Source: Chytridium lagenaria
Taxonomy: Eukaryota > Chytridiomycota > Chytridiomycetes > Chytridiales > Chytridiaceae
NCBI GenBank assembly: GCA_025449115.1
Contig: JAHLKC010000134.1
Coordinates: 51,051 to 115,050, forward strand
Reading direction: 5' to 3'
DNA length: 64,000 bases
The notes below the pieces were generated by a model. That model was not told where the DNA came from, made no database searches, and saw nothing but the letters and a program-made list of their open reading frames with translations. Below are positions 1 to 11,765 of the stretch, in pieces. A program made the translations under genes and the position numbers. Each line of letters opens with the position of its first letter. Position 1 is the stretch's first letter.

Positions 1-1
1 T

Positions 2-1546
2 TCCCAGGTCGCTAAGATGTTGGCAGACGAATACGGCACAGCCTCCAACATTAAGTCTCGCGTTAACCGATTGTCGGTTTTATCAGCTATCACATCTACA
101 CAGCAAAAGTTGAAGCTTTACACGAGGGTTCCTACGAATGGACTTGTGATCTACTGGTGAGGAGATTTTTGCAAACTCATTGGAATGCATGAGGAAAAGA
201 AACTTGGGGTTGGAGGGCTAATGAGTCTTATTCGCGTAACAACAGTGGTACGGTCGTGACCCCAGAAGGCAAAGAAAAGAAAGTCAACATCGATTTCGAA
301 CCCTTCAAACCCGTCAACACCTCCCTCTACCTCTGCGACAACAAGTTCCACACTGAAGCCCTCCAAGAACTTCTTGAGAGTGACTCTCGATTCGGTTTCA
401 TCATTATGGACGGTAACGGCTCCCTCTTTGGTTCACTCGCTGGCAACACTCGTGAAATCATCCACAAATTTACTGTCGACCTCCCGAAGAAGCACGGTCG
501 TGGTGGTCAATCCGCTTTGCGTTTCGCTCGTCTCCGTGAAGAGAGTCGTCATAATTACGTTAGGAAGGTGGCGGAAATGGCGACACAGTTTTTCATCACG
601 AATGATATGCCGAATGTCACTGGTCTTGTATTGGCGGGAAGTGCGGACTTTAAGAATGTCTTGTCGAACACGGATATGTTTGATCAGAGGTTGAAGGTTA
701 AAATTATTAATATCGTGGATGTCAGTTATGGAGGGGAGAACGGGTTCAATCAGGCGATTGAGTTGTCTCAGGAGGTGTTGCAAAATGTGAAGTTTATTCA
801 AGAGAAGAAGCTTATTGGGAGGTACTTTGATGAGATTTCTCAGGACACTGGTACGTTCAAGCTTCCAATAATTTGTTTTTTCGTCCCTAGTAATGCCTTC
901 ATTTTTTTTATTATAAATGTTATCTCTTTTTCGCTTTTCGTCTTCCTCTTTTTGTTACCTGATCCATTTACCGATCAATTTTAAACTAAATCTTGTATTC
1001 AGGAAAATACTGCTTTGGTGTTGAGGACACCCTTAAAGCTCTTGACCAAGGCGCTGTTGAGATCTTGGTGGTGTGGGAGGCTTTGGAAGTGATGCGGTAC
1101 GAGCTCAAGAGCTCTACAGGGGAATCTATTATCAAGCACGTGACCAAGGAGCAGGAGAAGCAACGAGAATTGTTTATCGATCCTGCAGCTGGGACAGAGA
1201 TGGAGGTTGTGAACAAGATGTTGTTATTGGAATGGGTTAGTATATATAATTTTAATTTTAACCTTTGGGTTATGCGATGATCTAATTAAGGCCTTTTTTG
1301 GTAGTTCTCGGAACGGTACAAGGATTTCGGAGCTACCTTGGAGTTTGTGACGAATAGATCTCAAGAGGGGTCTCAGTTCTGCAAGGGTTTCGGTGGTATT
1401 GGTGGTATCCTTCGTTACAAGGTAAAATCTCTAGAGTCGCTTTTTTCATTTTCCTTATTTTTTTCTAAACTCTTTTCTCGTCTTTTTTTCAGATCGACTT
1501 CAACAGCCTCACGGTTGACTCCGACGAGGAGTACCTTAGCGACTAA
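2..1546 (+). CDS. SUP45: Eukaryotic peptide chain release factor subunit 1 (eRF1), 5'-truncated by window edge
   Basis: This is the class I release factor that recognises all three stop codons in the ribosomal A site and triggers peptide release together with eRF3. Exons are 2-156, 246-850, 1003-1235, 1305-1421 and 1493-1546, all with GT-AG introns and a continuous frame. Visible family motifs are TASNIKS (stop-codon recognition) in the first exon, YLCDNKF (the YxCxxxF motif) and the catalytic GRGGQ loop in the second exon, and the acidic C-terminus ending DSDEEYLSD before TAA. The initiator and about the first 45 residues lie upstream of the window. No lesion is seen. Its tail faces the tail of a damaged paralogue 700 bp downstream. 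Identity is essentially certain. Confidence 0.96.
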
Positions 1547-2241
1547 AAAAAACATTTACACGTACACCTCCTATCCTTCACCCTTTATCCCAAAAACCCC
1601 ACCCCCCTGCATGTACCGTCTGCGCCTCCCCCTTCCGTAACTAACACCCCCCCCCCCAATTACCTCTTTCTCCACACGCAAATCTCGTGTATCCTGCATA
1701 CTGCCACTTTCTTTTCCCGCCTCTTGTGAATGCGCCAGAATCTTGGACGCACAGTTACGGTTTACGTTTTTTGTTTTGTTTGTTCTTTCGCTGATTTTTT
1801 TTTATAAAAAACTTTTGATTTTTCGAGAAGTTTGGATGCCTGATAGATTTATTAGAGGTCTTGACATGTTGTAAATGGTATTCCTCAAGTCTTCGTCTAC
1901 AACTTGGATGAGGAGATTTGAAAAGATGTAGTGAGATCTTGGTGATGATCAAGATTTAACGAAGAAATATCACGTATCTTTGCTTTTGGGTTTAAATTCA
2001 CTGATTTCCTTTTGGTTTTCATTATAGGCTTCTGTTTGTTTCTCTATGGTTTTGTCATAATTCAGTTCTGGTGGGATTCCTTCGTTTCACGCCACTGTGC
2101 ACTGTGAGTCGGCCTCGGTGCTTAGTGAAGATCTTTGGAGTGGAAAACTAAAGACATTTTAAAACTCCTGTCAATAGAATCTCGGTTTATTAAGACTTCG
2201 GATTTACACCCCGGTCATTTTTGGCTCACTTCCACTCAAAT
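1547..2241. other. Intergenic, between tail-to-tail eRF1 copies
   Basis: No gene is supported here. It holds the 3' flank of eRF1, with a short C-run near 1650, and the 3' flank of the reverse-strand eRF1-like copy. The convergent layout means both transcripts must terminate in these ~700 bp. Confidence 0.6.
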
Positions 2242-3828
2242 TTACTCGCTATCATCTGAAAGATATTCTTCTTCATCGTTGGGCGTCCCGAAATGAACCT
2301 TGACAAAAAATGTTAATTCTGAACGAAGGTCCCGTGACTTACGTTATATCGTAGAATCCCTCCAATCCCTCCAAACCCTCTACAAAATTGCATCCCTTCC
2401 TGAGATTGATCCGACACGAGTTCCAGCGATGTCCCGAAATCCTTGAACCTTTCCGATAACTACCAAATAAGAGGGGTCAATACTTTTGCGAGATATTACG
2501 AGAACAACGTACCCATTCCAGTAACAATGTTTTGCCCATGATTTCCATCTCGGTGCCTGATGCATCGGCGAACGATTCACGTTGAGATTCTTGCACTTCA
2601 GAGAGGTGCTTTATAATGCGTTCGCCCGTCGTAGTCTGAAGATCGTAGCGTTGAATTTTGAGACTGTCCCATACGACGAGACTTTCAACGGCGCCAAGTT
2701 CAAGTGCTTTAAAAGTGTCCTCCACGCCAAAGCAATATTTTCCTGTGGTTAAAAGACCAATTATTTAAACACCCCACAGCAGAAAAAAATACTGAACAAA
2801 TAACACGTCAGCAAGAAAGAAACGCACCTGTATCTTGAGCTATCTCATCAAAAAAACCTCCCAACAATTTTCTTCTCCTTCACAAATCTTACATCCCTCA
2901 CCAATTCTCCAGCCATCTCAATCGCCTGATTCAACCCATTTTCGCCCCCATAACTCACATCCAAAACGCCAATAATATTCCTCCCCACCACATCTCCACA
3001 ATCTCATTCTTCAAATCCGCAGATCCAGCAACAATCAACCCCGTATCAGGATTCAACAACAACCCGGCAAGTTCCGCCACCTTTTTAATGTAATTGTGAC
3101 GCGCTATCTCGCGGAGTCGTGCAAACCGTGACGCGGATTGACCACCACGGCCGTGCTTTTTTGGGAGATGAACGCTGAATTTATGGAGGATGCGACGGTG
3201 GCTCCCTGAGAGAGTTGCAAAGAGACATCCGCGTCCGTCAATGATGATGAAGCTGAGGGTGGGAGTAAGTTGGATGAGGGTGTGGAGGGTTTCTGTGTGG
3301 AATTTAGAGTCGCAGTGGTAGAGGGAGTGCGGAAGGGGTTTAGGGGGCTCAAAGGATATATTGATGAGACGGGGTTTGTTCTCAGGGGTTGTAATGGTGC
3401 CGCTGTTGTTTTGTTAGCAATGCAGAATAGATGCGTCAATAAACGGTCACGACTTACAAAGACACAAGTTGCCTGAGGAATGCGAAAAGGAATCTACTCA
3501 CCAGAATAACACCAAACCATTCGGAGGTACCTTTGAATATGTTTTTAATTTTTCTCTTGTGGACGTGATAGCGGATTGGACGGATAGCCTGTTCACGCGC
3601 GACTTGATATTTGCCGCCACTCCAAATTCCTCAGTGAGCATATGCGTAGCTTGCGAAATTTGGTCTCTCGGCTGTGTAATCGTCAGAAACAATTAATGAA
3701 GAAAAACGCCTGACGCTTACCTTCAAAAAAAGAGAAATCATGGACGTACCGTTCCCTTTCGCTTCTTCCAAACGTTTAATGAATTGCTTCATCTTCCACA
3801 TTTCTACGTCGTCGTTTAGATCTGACAT
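2242..3828 (-). pseudogene. eRF1-like paralogue with frame-breaking lesions
   Basis: A second eRF1 gene, read on the minus strand, begins MSDLNDDVEMWKMKQF and can be followed through six exons: 3721-3828, 3502-3671, 2828-3402, 2513-2742, 2343-2459 and 2242-2298. The four intron positions that can be compared with the intact copy are the same, so it arose by DNA duplication, not retroposition. It keeps NIKS (within VAANIKS rather than TASNIKS), the YxCxxxF motif as YHCDSKF, and HGRGGQ. Two lesions break the frame in the long exon. About 19 nt equivalent to the [11 protein letters not shown] stretch are missing near 2970-3010, and there is a run of seven A (2850-2856) where six are expected before DEIAQDTG. 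The rest is well conserved, ending EEEYLSDDSE. It is either a young pseudogene or a diverged second release factor whose 7-A lesion is a sequencing error. The 19-nt loss is harder to explain as an error. Confidence 0.8.
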
Positions 3829-4146
3829 TTTGGTGGTGGTGAAGGTGTAGAGTGTGTTGCATAAGGGATAGGGAGAGGGACTTACGGGGTCTTATACGTT
3901 TGTAAATGATTTCGCGTATATAGGTTGAAAAACTTCAATGTGGACAAGCCAAAATTTGCCACTGTGCTGACTCGACGCATCCGCCACAGCACAGGGCAAA
4001 AACACATGGCCGATCAAAGCAAAGCCCTCATCCCCATAACAAACAGAAACAGGGAAGAAGACAGAGTCGTAAACATACGTTTATTTCCTCCATAGAGCTT
4101 CATTACCCTCAATAAAATAACCAAAGAATTACATAAATATACAAGG
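3829..4146. other. Intergenic, upstream of the eRF1-like copy
   Basis: This is the 5' flank of the reverse eRF1-like gene and the 3' flank of the mitochondrial carrier. No coding sequence or RNA gene was recognised. Confidence 0.5.
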
Positions 4147-5411
4147 CTATAAAGCCTCTAGTCGCACCAGGACTGCCTCATAAACGATCCAATTTAACGA
4201 ATGTATAGGCACGGCCCTTGCAATCGTTGACGAAAACCCAGAATAAAGACCCCGTAACCCTGCCGACTTCCATATTGCCCTGGCGACTTGAGTGGCTGTT
4301 TGGCGTTTCTCACCTTCGACCAGAACACCTTTTTGAATCACGGATTTGACGAGATCGATCTGAGGTGGGTGGGAAAGAAAAGTGTGAGTGAGTGAAGGGT
4401 CGGAAGAGGAGACTTACGGGGAAGACAAATATCCAGGATGTGACACCGCATAAGGCACCCGAGATGAGGTGGACGGATGGACCGGCGGTCTGACCTTCTT
4501 TCACGAGACTTCGTTTGACAGATTCGTAGGTAGCAAAGTATATCGCTGTGCCGATCTATGAAGATTGACTTAGTAAGTGAAGAGACGAAATTGCGAAAAC
4601 GAACCGCGTCGCGTGCTAAGTGCAGATGAAATCCCCTATATAATCCCTTCACACCTTTCGACTTTACAATATCCACACCAACCGCCAAAGACCCCGATCG
4701 CTGCGTCAAATCCAACATTCTCCACCTGACACCCCCCTTCTGCCTCTCCCCTGTCACAGCCGAGCATTCCATCTGTCGTCTGAGTAACGCCTCAAGCTGT
4801 CTCTGAATCTTCACAATCTCAAGCGGACAACTTATCACGCTCACAACTGATCCCGCTATACCCCCTGATAGCGTTGAAGCGATGATAATATCGGGGATGT
4901 GGTTGGAAAGATGGAGGAGACGACGAAAAAAAGTCTTGGAGTCGAGATACACTGTGAAGGAGACGGATTTGATGATGGAGACGGTTATAAGAGGGGGGAA
5001 GATGCCACGGAAGAAACCGCGAAGGCCTTCGGCACGGTATGTTTGGCGGATGCAATCCGACATTGACTTGTAAGAATGTGTTTGCTGGGTGGGTGGAGCA
5101 GTTGAAAGTAAGTCATGCTTCCCATCAAAACTCGAGTGAAGCCTCGTAATTCAATCAAAACAAAACCCCTACTCACCATTCGAGTCTTCAAGCCAGACAT
5201 CGGTTTTATATACAATCAAATGCGTCGTTAGCGGCCACAAGCAGAAATCAACTCAACCCCAAGGGTAGAGAAACGGCCCAACCCATACCTTGATGGAATC
5301 AAAAGGGAAACCCCCAAGAACAGAACATACTGCCGCAGAGCTTGCTGCAACGATCGTTCGATTCTCCTTTAGGATAGCTGTTGTCCAAGTGAGGCTCTCT
5401 CGATTGGCCAT
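4147..5411 (-). CDS. Mitochondrial carrier family (SLC25-type) transporter
   Basis: This is an inner-membrane solute carrier with the tripartite MCF fold. It starts MANRESLTWTTAIL at 5411. Exons are 5289-5411, 5177-5185 (a 9-nt microexon), 4605-5084, 4418-4555 and 4147-4359. Joining them restores the first Px[DE]xxK[TR] signature as PFDSIKTRM followed by QTHSYKSM. The second repeat has CPLEIVKIQRQ, and the third has FPIDLVKS, split by an intron. The frame is open from start to TAG. The length, about 320 residues, suits the family. The donor after exon 3 is GTTCGT, weaker than the others. The substrate cannot be assigned from sequence by eye; amino-acid, carnitine-like and orphan fungal carriers are all possible. 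Confidence 0.85.
5177..5185 (-). other. 9-nt microexon of the mitochondrial carrier gene
   Basis: The nine bases encode Thr-Arg-Met. They are flanked on the minus strand by GAAG before and GTGAGT after. Without them the first carrier signature would read PFDSIK-QTH; with them it reads PFDSIKTRMQTH, which is the family consensus. Confidence 0.7.
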
Positions 5412-5862
5412 CACGTTTTCTCCCACTAGCTCCTTGACGTTGCACGAACCGTTGGCTTTTTTTTAGGAATGAAGAGCCTACGCTCGCGTCTGATTAGGAC
5501 GGAGAGCTGGACCTGGTGAAAAGACACCGAGTTATGATTTGAAAGAATCACTACAAGCTTTAATAAAAAATTGAAGTGTGATGCTACGATACGCATCATC
5601 AATGATCAGCTCAAAGTCGCCCAAGACTTTTGTTGAAAACCCCTCATCGATAGAACAGTACGTAATTACATCATTTCTAAAACGACATTGTATTTATATG
5701 AGGGCAATGTATCGACAATTGTATAACGAGGGCCACAAAACGGCGCAAAAACGTGAGCAAAAAACCCTATCAACGCAGTGAAAGAGGTCTAAGAAATAAA
5801 GAAACCAAACGTCATAGAAATATCTAAGGGGTTCTCCATCAACAAATAGCAAGGCTCTCATC
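5412..5862. other. Intergenic, upstream of the carrier and downstream of the glycosyltransferase
   Basis: Nothing coding is recognised. It is AT-rich near 5550-5600 and probably contains the carrier promoter. Confidence 0.4.
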
Positions 5863-8122
5863 TCATGAGCAAAAATCCAAAAAACAATACGAGAAGGGTC
5901 TGTCACCCCGCAAACGATACAGCAATAGGACTCCCATCCACCGTCCCAACCTCGCTCGCCGTTGAAAATCCGAAATACTCAATGCAGACGTATCCGAGGT
6001 CGACAAAAAGGTTGTATGAGTTTCCGTTGAACTCGTACTCATGATCGATGAGTCACTGGATGTTGAGGAAGCAGAGAGACGACGGAGCGTGAATAACGGA
6101 AGATGTGGAGAGAACCCTTGGTCAGATGGTTGGACGGGAAATAGGGGGTGATGGTTGGCTATGAGCGATGCAACGGGGTCTGTTGGACGGTGAACCGAGA
6201 GAGGTTGCGTTTGGGAGAGCTCTGCGGCAGTATAGTCCATGACGGGGGCTTTTAAGGCAGATTCCCATGTTCGATTTCCTTTCCGGGACCTCACTGGTGA
6301 TACACCTGTGGAAGGTTCAGAAGCAGACCGTTTCCCGCTTCTAGGGGGGGAAAGTTTCGGGGCTAGTGGCGGAGGGAGTGAACGCGTTGTTCCAGGGGTT
6401 CCCGTTAATACTCCATGAACGTATTCAGCGGTCATACCGAGATACGCGTACATCAATACCCAACACCGAGTGTGAAAGCTGCTCGAGCACCAGGGCCACC
6501 AGGAAGGAACGGAGGCTGATGAGAATGCAAAGGTGATGAAGGGGGTTCGTCGTCATTGTCACGCGCACGGAAATCACCCCATCGGCTCATGTGATGATAC
6601 AGATCCCACCAGACGGGTATGAGTCTTCTGTTTTGGGAGAAGTGATGTGGTGTCTCCATCCTTCATCATCGCATCCTAACGATTTTTCCACCTTCCGAAG
6701 AGACAACGACCTGTCCGCGTAACACACGAACGTGAACGCCGATACGAGAGGCTCGGGTGACAAATTCAAGTGTGTCGAAGAGGGGTTGATCAGGAATCCC
6801 GCCGGCGGAGGTAAAGGCGGAGGGGGTCACGAAGAGGGGTTGAGCGGGGTGGATGGGACGGTTGAGGAGGGTAGCAGCGTAGCTAAAGGTGAGGGTAAGA
6901 GGGTGAAGGGTGGGATCGGGGGATTCAGTGGTGAGTTCAAAGGTACCAACAAGGAGAGGTGCTATAATTGGGAATGGTGATGTCGAGGAGGGTGAAGAGG
7001 AATTATGGATTCTGAGGATTGGGAGAGAGCGTCAAGGATTGCTTCATCAAAGGCTTTAGGCTGTTTATGGAGTCTGATTAGCTTTCAATTAATTCGGCAA
7101 AAAAAGGTGTAGAGATAAATAATATGAGCTTACGAGAAGGGTATCGGGTTGAAGAAAAATCAACACATCTCCTGTCGCAATACGAGCACCCTCATTCATC
7201 CTCCTCGCACGTCCTCCTACAATACCCTCCACAATGCGCACCGAATGAAACACCATATCCGATCCCGTCGACTCTCTGTCTAAACCATCTTCATCGCCCC
7301 CATCCTGGACAGTTCCCTTCGCCCCAAGGGATCACCATTTCGAAAGCTCTTGGAAAGCCGTTGAACACTGATCACTGTGCTATCTACTGATCCTCCGTCC
7401 ACTACAATAATCTCGGTATTGGATGACGTCACCATGGTTTGCCAGGTCGATATGATAGTCCAACGATACATGAGGCGTCGTTCAAGGATGGAATAATTAT
7501 TGAAAACTTGAAAGGACGAGAAGAGTCACCAGAGGGACGTAATGGGGGCAACGGAAGTGTAATCCGAGGCATAGTAACCATCTAAATACCTCTTCGTAAG
7601 AACAACGCTTTTACGACGCCTGCATCGATTACTCACCATCACTAGCGAGGCCACGTTCCCAAGCAGCACTCCACCAACGCACACAAAAACCGCCCAAATG
7701 CAAGCAACCCATGCTATGCCGACAGAAACTGTCGTCTGCACATCGTCCAAAGGATCTGAAATCAATCTTGACAGAATTGATATGTATAGCCTTAGGTAAG
7801 GTACGCCTTCTCCGTGTACGAAAATGGGTGCCTGAAATTCGACGACGATGAAGTGCAAGAGGATCCTTCGTCTCCCTTTCTGTGGCTGCTGCGGTGCAGG
7901 ATTTAAAGCTTCCACAGGTCTTGGTTGTGGATTCGCTCGATTTTTGGATGCCAGGATGGAGGTGGGGGTATCGAAGTGGGGGGTGGTCAGGGAACTCGGG
8001 AGGAGGTGGATGGTCTGAAGCTTGGATGGGGACATTCCTGACGGCTTTCGACGACGTATGCCGTCAGGAGGATCAGGTGCAGAAATGTCATCCATCTCCC
8101 CTGCTGATGCTACTTGTTGCAT
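5863..8122 (-). CDS. Membrane-anchored family-2 glycosyltransferase (TIGR04283-like), frame broken
   Basis: The N-terminal part (7526-8122) is a polar tail followed by hydrophobic segments such as VGIAWVACIWAVFVCVGGVL, so the protein is probably membrane-anchored. A GT-A core follows: SIIIPSLND, then EIIVVDGGSVDST (about 7385-7420), then GGRARRMNEGARIATGDVL with QPDTLL (about 7140-7230). Those motifs are those of the glycosyltransferase-2 subfamily known from bacterial selenium/rSAM-associated loci and also seen in some fungi. A later exon (about 6690-6960) reads LEFVTRASRIGVHVRVLRG, also as in that subfamily. The C-terminus is Ser/Pro-rich. The frame changes near 7470 and again near 7330, and the join near 6660 is unclear. 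It could be a pseudogene or error-affected. Donor and acceptor sugars are unknown. Confidence 0.6.
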
Positions 8123-9142
8123 GTTCCGAGAGTGTGCAGGTGGGTTTTCACAAATAATCTTGTGATGGGCAAGGCGTCAACCCTCCCTATATCCGCCGCA
8201 AGCGTTACCCCACACGACGATGAGAGAATGAATGCGAATAAGTTGTTCTTGTGGGCCCAGAAGCTTGCAGTTTTTCGTCGGCTCACTCAAAATAAATGGA
8301 AAGTGTTTGCAGTGAACACTTTGATGTTTAAGGGTCACGCACGGAGTATGTTCAAATGTTTCAGGTTTGTTCCAGTGTGTGCACTGTGACGTTAAATTGT
8401 ATTTTCTGCGTTCAAACGCAAGGGGTGCCGACCGATCCCGTCTGTGATGAGGTGCTTCGACAATGATAACCCGTCCTTATTCGCGCAGGTATAAATCTGT
8501 TATGGCAATGGAGGTCCGAAAAAAAACTTCATCGTTTTTTACATATTACTGAGTTTGCGGCACCTCAGCATCCTCACGAGACACTAGGATGTCCGCCCGA
8601 ACCAGAACCACCTCATCGTGCTGCACGTAGCGACTGTTATGGGTTTGCATGCTCCATGCATATAAAATAAACCAGAGATTTTATACTTGAAATTCGCATA
8701 TGACAAAAACGATAATTAATTAAACACCAAAAGAAATCCGATTGAAACTTGGAATGTGGAGAGACCTGGCTCTCTCCAACATTAACGTCTTCCAATCCGG
8801 CCTACTCGAAGTGAATGTGAACTCCACCACATTGCGTTTCACCGCCGCCGATCCTACGTACTATTCAGAAAAGTTGAAAGAGACGATGATCATGGTGATG
8901 GTGATAGTGAATGGTGATGATGATGATGATGGATGATGACGGGTAATCTTCTTGGCCATCAGGGAATCATATAAAAAAGCCACTTTTTTTTCATGGATAG
9001 TTTTTGCAGTACCGCTGGGTTGCATAAAATCCACAAACCTGGAATTATAGACCTGTTTTAGAGTGGGACAGAGGCAAGAATCTATTCTTGCAGAAAAAAA
9101 AGTTTTTGCTCTCCACAGTTTCAAGTTCTCCTTACGATAAGG
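8123..9142. other. Intergenic, divergent upstream region
   Basis: This lies between the starts of the glycosyltransferase (-) and the exchanger (+), so it should carry both promoters. It contains GAT-rich microsatellite sequence at about 8883-8937. Short open frames here have no recognisable similarity. Confidence 0.5.
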
Positions 9143-11765
9143 ATGGGCAAGACGACAACAACAACAGCAGCAACAACAGCAACAACAACGACTTTGACTA
9201 CGAATGCGATGAGGGATCATAAGCAGAGATGCATTGGCATTAACCTCTTTACTAAAGTCGCTGTACTCTTCGCCGCTAGCACTCTCATATCGTCCGTCAG
9301 TGCAGCTCGCATCCCATCCTCAACATCATCAACATCAGTATCATCAACCTCCGTCATTTCCAAGAATTCTTCATACCCCTCTACCGCATCATCCATATTC
9401 TCAACTTTAAAAGATGATCACGATGATGATGATGATGATGATGATGATGATCACAATGACCACAAGAACGAGCGCAATCATTGTATAGATCGGGTGTGGA
9501 AGGAAAAGGACGCATGTACATTCATACAGTCGGACGCATGCACCGGTGTCGGTGTGGGTGCTCTCTTTCCCTACGCCCAGATGTATGTCTGTTCACCTTG
9601 GCGAAACTTTTTGGTAACAGGGGTGTCGCTTATGATGCTGGTGAGTTGTTGCTGTCTGTTCAATTTGTGGAATTTTAACCCATGGATGTAGGGGGTCTAT
9701 TTAATGAATCTCTTTGTAGCCGCTGGGATTGTTGCGGCAGACTTCTTTGGTAAACTCAACACAGTTTTTACCTTTTCTGACTTATCTTTTCTGCAAAGGC
9801 CCTGGACTGAAAACTATCCTTACTCGTTGCGGTCTTCCCTCCAGTACAATAACCGCTGTATTATTGGCTTTTGGAAACGGCTCTATCGAAGTCTTTTCCG
9901 CCATCAGTGCAACTCGCAGTGGCCAAACGAATCTGGCGTATGGGGAGCTTGTCTCATCGGCATTCTGCGTTACTACCTTGATGGTTGGGATGGTGGCTGT
10001 GTTCCAGCCCTTCCGCTTTGTGAGAAGAGCCTTCCTTAGAGATACAGTATTTTTTTTAGGGGTGAGTGTCAATACCTTGAAACGGATTTTAAAATGTTAC
10101 CAGGTCATTGTTATTTCTATTATTATTCTATCAGACGATGATATCAAATTATTCGAGGGCGCCGGATTTCTTATAATGTACATCGTTTACATGCTCGTCG
10201 TCACCGTCGGAACGTCATGGTATGGGCGTGACCACGACCCCTCCCCGATCCCTCCCTTACCGAAGACGAAGACACGCCCCCTATCCTCGATGACGAAGGA
10301 ACAGGTCACTTCAACGTTTGGGAACCCATTCCAGCATCAGAACGAAATCGACCCATAATTTTTCCTTTATCGATCGATTCCTTCCCCGAAAGAGGCTGCG
10401 CGCGACGGAGCCGTCCAAGAAGTCTTATGAACGTATCATCCATCGCTTCATCATCTTCCTCCCCGGCCTCAGCCTCCCGCCGTGACCCGGTCATACAACA
10501 CTCACTCAAGACGTCTCTGTTCAAATATCCCGCGGACAGTCAAAATCCCTTTGGTCCGCCTACGCCATCACCGAGGCTGCCAACTTTCCGGCCCCATCCA
10601 CCGTCTTCCAAGCCACCACGTTTGAATGGCTGTTCCCCACCCTTTCTCAAACATGGAACCGTCGGTCTCTCTATGAGCGGATCCTGAGTGTCTTGATTGC
10701 TCCATCCGTGTTTGCGGTGCGTGTTTTAATTCCGACTGTTTATGATCCTGATGCGGATCGCGAGGATCGCAAATGTGCCAGACGGAGTCGTCCCGTCTAC
10801 CCCAACACCCAAACCAAGTCGTCCTGAAGTTCTGTTTGATGGAGACGAATCGATGGAACCTAGTCTCTACCCTTCTCCTGAACGTACCCCCGACATCCTA
10901 TACACCCGCATCCTTCTCCCCCGACCAATCTCTTCTCATCCAAACGTTCTCCGCCGGTTTTCTGACTGTCCAAACCTTCCTTGATGTAACGGGCCTTGCT
11001 GGAACGTCGACGCTTCTGTCATTCTTTCCTGCACTTGTGGCAGGAGTGTTGACAGCGAATGCGGCAAAAGCTGCGCCCAGCGTTGATGAAAGTATGTCGT
11101 GGTTTGTGCAAGGGTTGTCTGTGCTCGGGGGGCTTGGTGTGTTGCATTTTACGGCAAAGGAGATTATCGGAGTTTTAGGGGCTTTTGGAGTTGTGTTGGG
11201 GTGGGGGTCCGTGCTTGTGGTTACGATTTTTATGTTGGGATGCAATTTAGGAGGTGAGTCGGCACCTTTTTGACATTTATGTTCACTATTTATATAATGC
11301 TTATCAGTATTTTAACCTTTTATCTTTACGTTCATACAGATATTCTCACGAACGTCTCCCTCGCCCACCTCGGCTAACACCTCCCTCAGCGTCCGTACCT
11401 CTTCGTCTCCCCTATGCTCAACCTCCTTTTCGGTATTGGTCTCTCCTCCGTCTACGTCATCACCCTTTACGGTGGCACACCGGTCCCAAAGATCCTTGAC
11501 GATGACGATGACAACGAAGTTGCTATTTTCACATCCACGTCGGTCCTCATCATCATGTACGGACTCCTCGCCAGCGTCGCATTTTCGGCCGTTTATGTAC
11601 CGTATAAGGGGTTCAAGGCGACGAGGTTATATGGATGGTGTCTTATGGGATGGTGTTTTGTGATGGGGTCAGCTGTGGTTTTAAGGTTGGATGGGAAATG
11701 GGATGGGACCAAAAGTTTAATTTAACACATTCTCTTTTTCGGTTTTCAGAACCCTTATCGTTTAG
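9143..11765 (+). CDS. NCLX-type (SLC8B1-like) Na+/Ca2+ exchanger, frame broken
   Basis: This is a cation/Ca2+ exchanger of the CaCA superfamily, NCKX6/NCLX branch. The N-terminus has a signal-like hydrophobic stretch, a Ser/Thr-rich and Asp-rich luminal segment, and the Cys motif HCIDRVWKEKDACTF. Introns at 9641-9691 and 9750-9798 join the first helices. Exon 9799-10061 carries the first alpha repeat, TAVLLAFGNGSIEVFSAIS, followed by RRAFLRDTVFF. The cytosolic loop spans about 10240-10700. The second half (about 10980-11260) has helices up to LGCNLGG|DILTNVSLAHLG, where the usual GNS(I/V)GD signature is degenerate. The frame shifts in the loop (about 10255 and 10800). An in-frame TAA at 11375-11377 sits exactly where relatives have Tyr in the QGYP stretch, and the same frame continues with PMLNLLFGIG. 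The protein is likely localised to mitochondrial or vacuolar membranes. The call is firm at family level; whether it is functional is doubtful. Confidence 0.75.

Noticed and set aside
9641..9691. In-frame TAG after the first exchanger helix
   Set aside because: A 51-bp intron with GTGAGT donor and TGTAG acceptor removes it and joins the helix correctly.
11354..11389. A 36-nt intron removing the in-frame TAA of the exchanger
   Set aside because: The donor GTCTCC is unlike others here and the intron would delete the conserved VSLAHLG segment.
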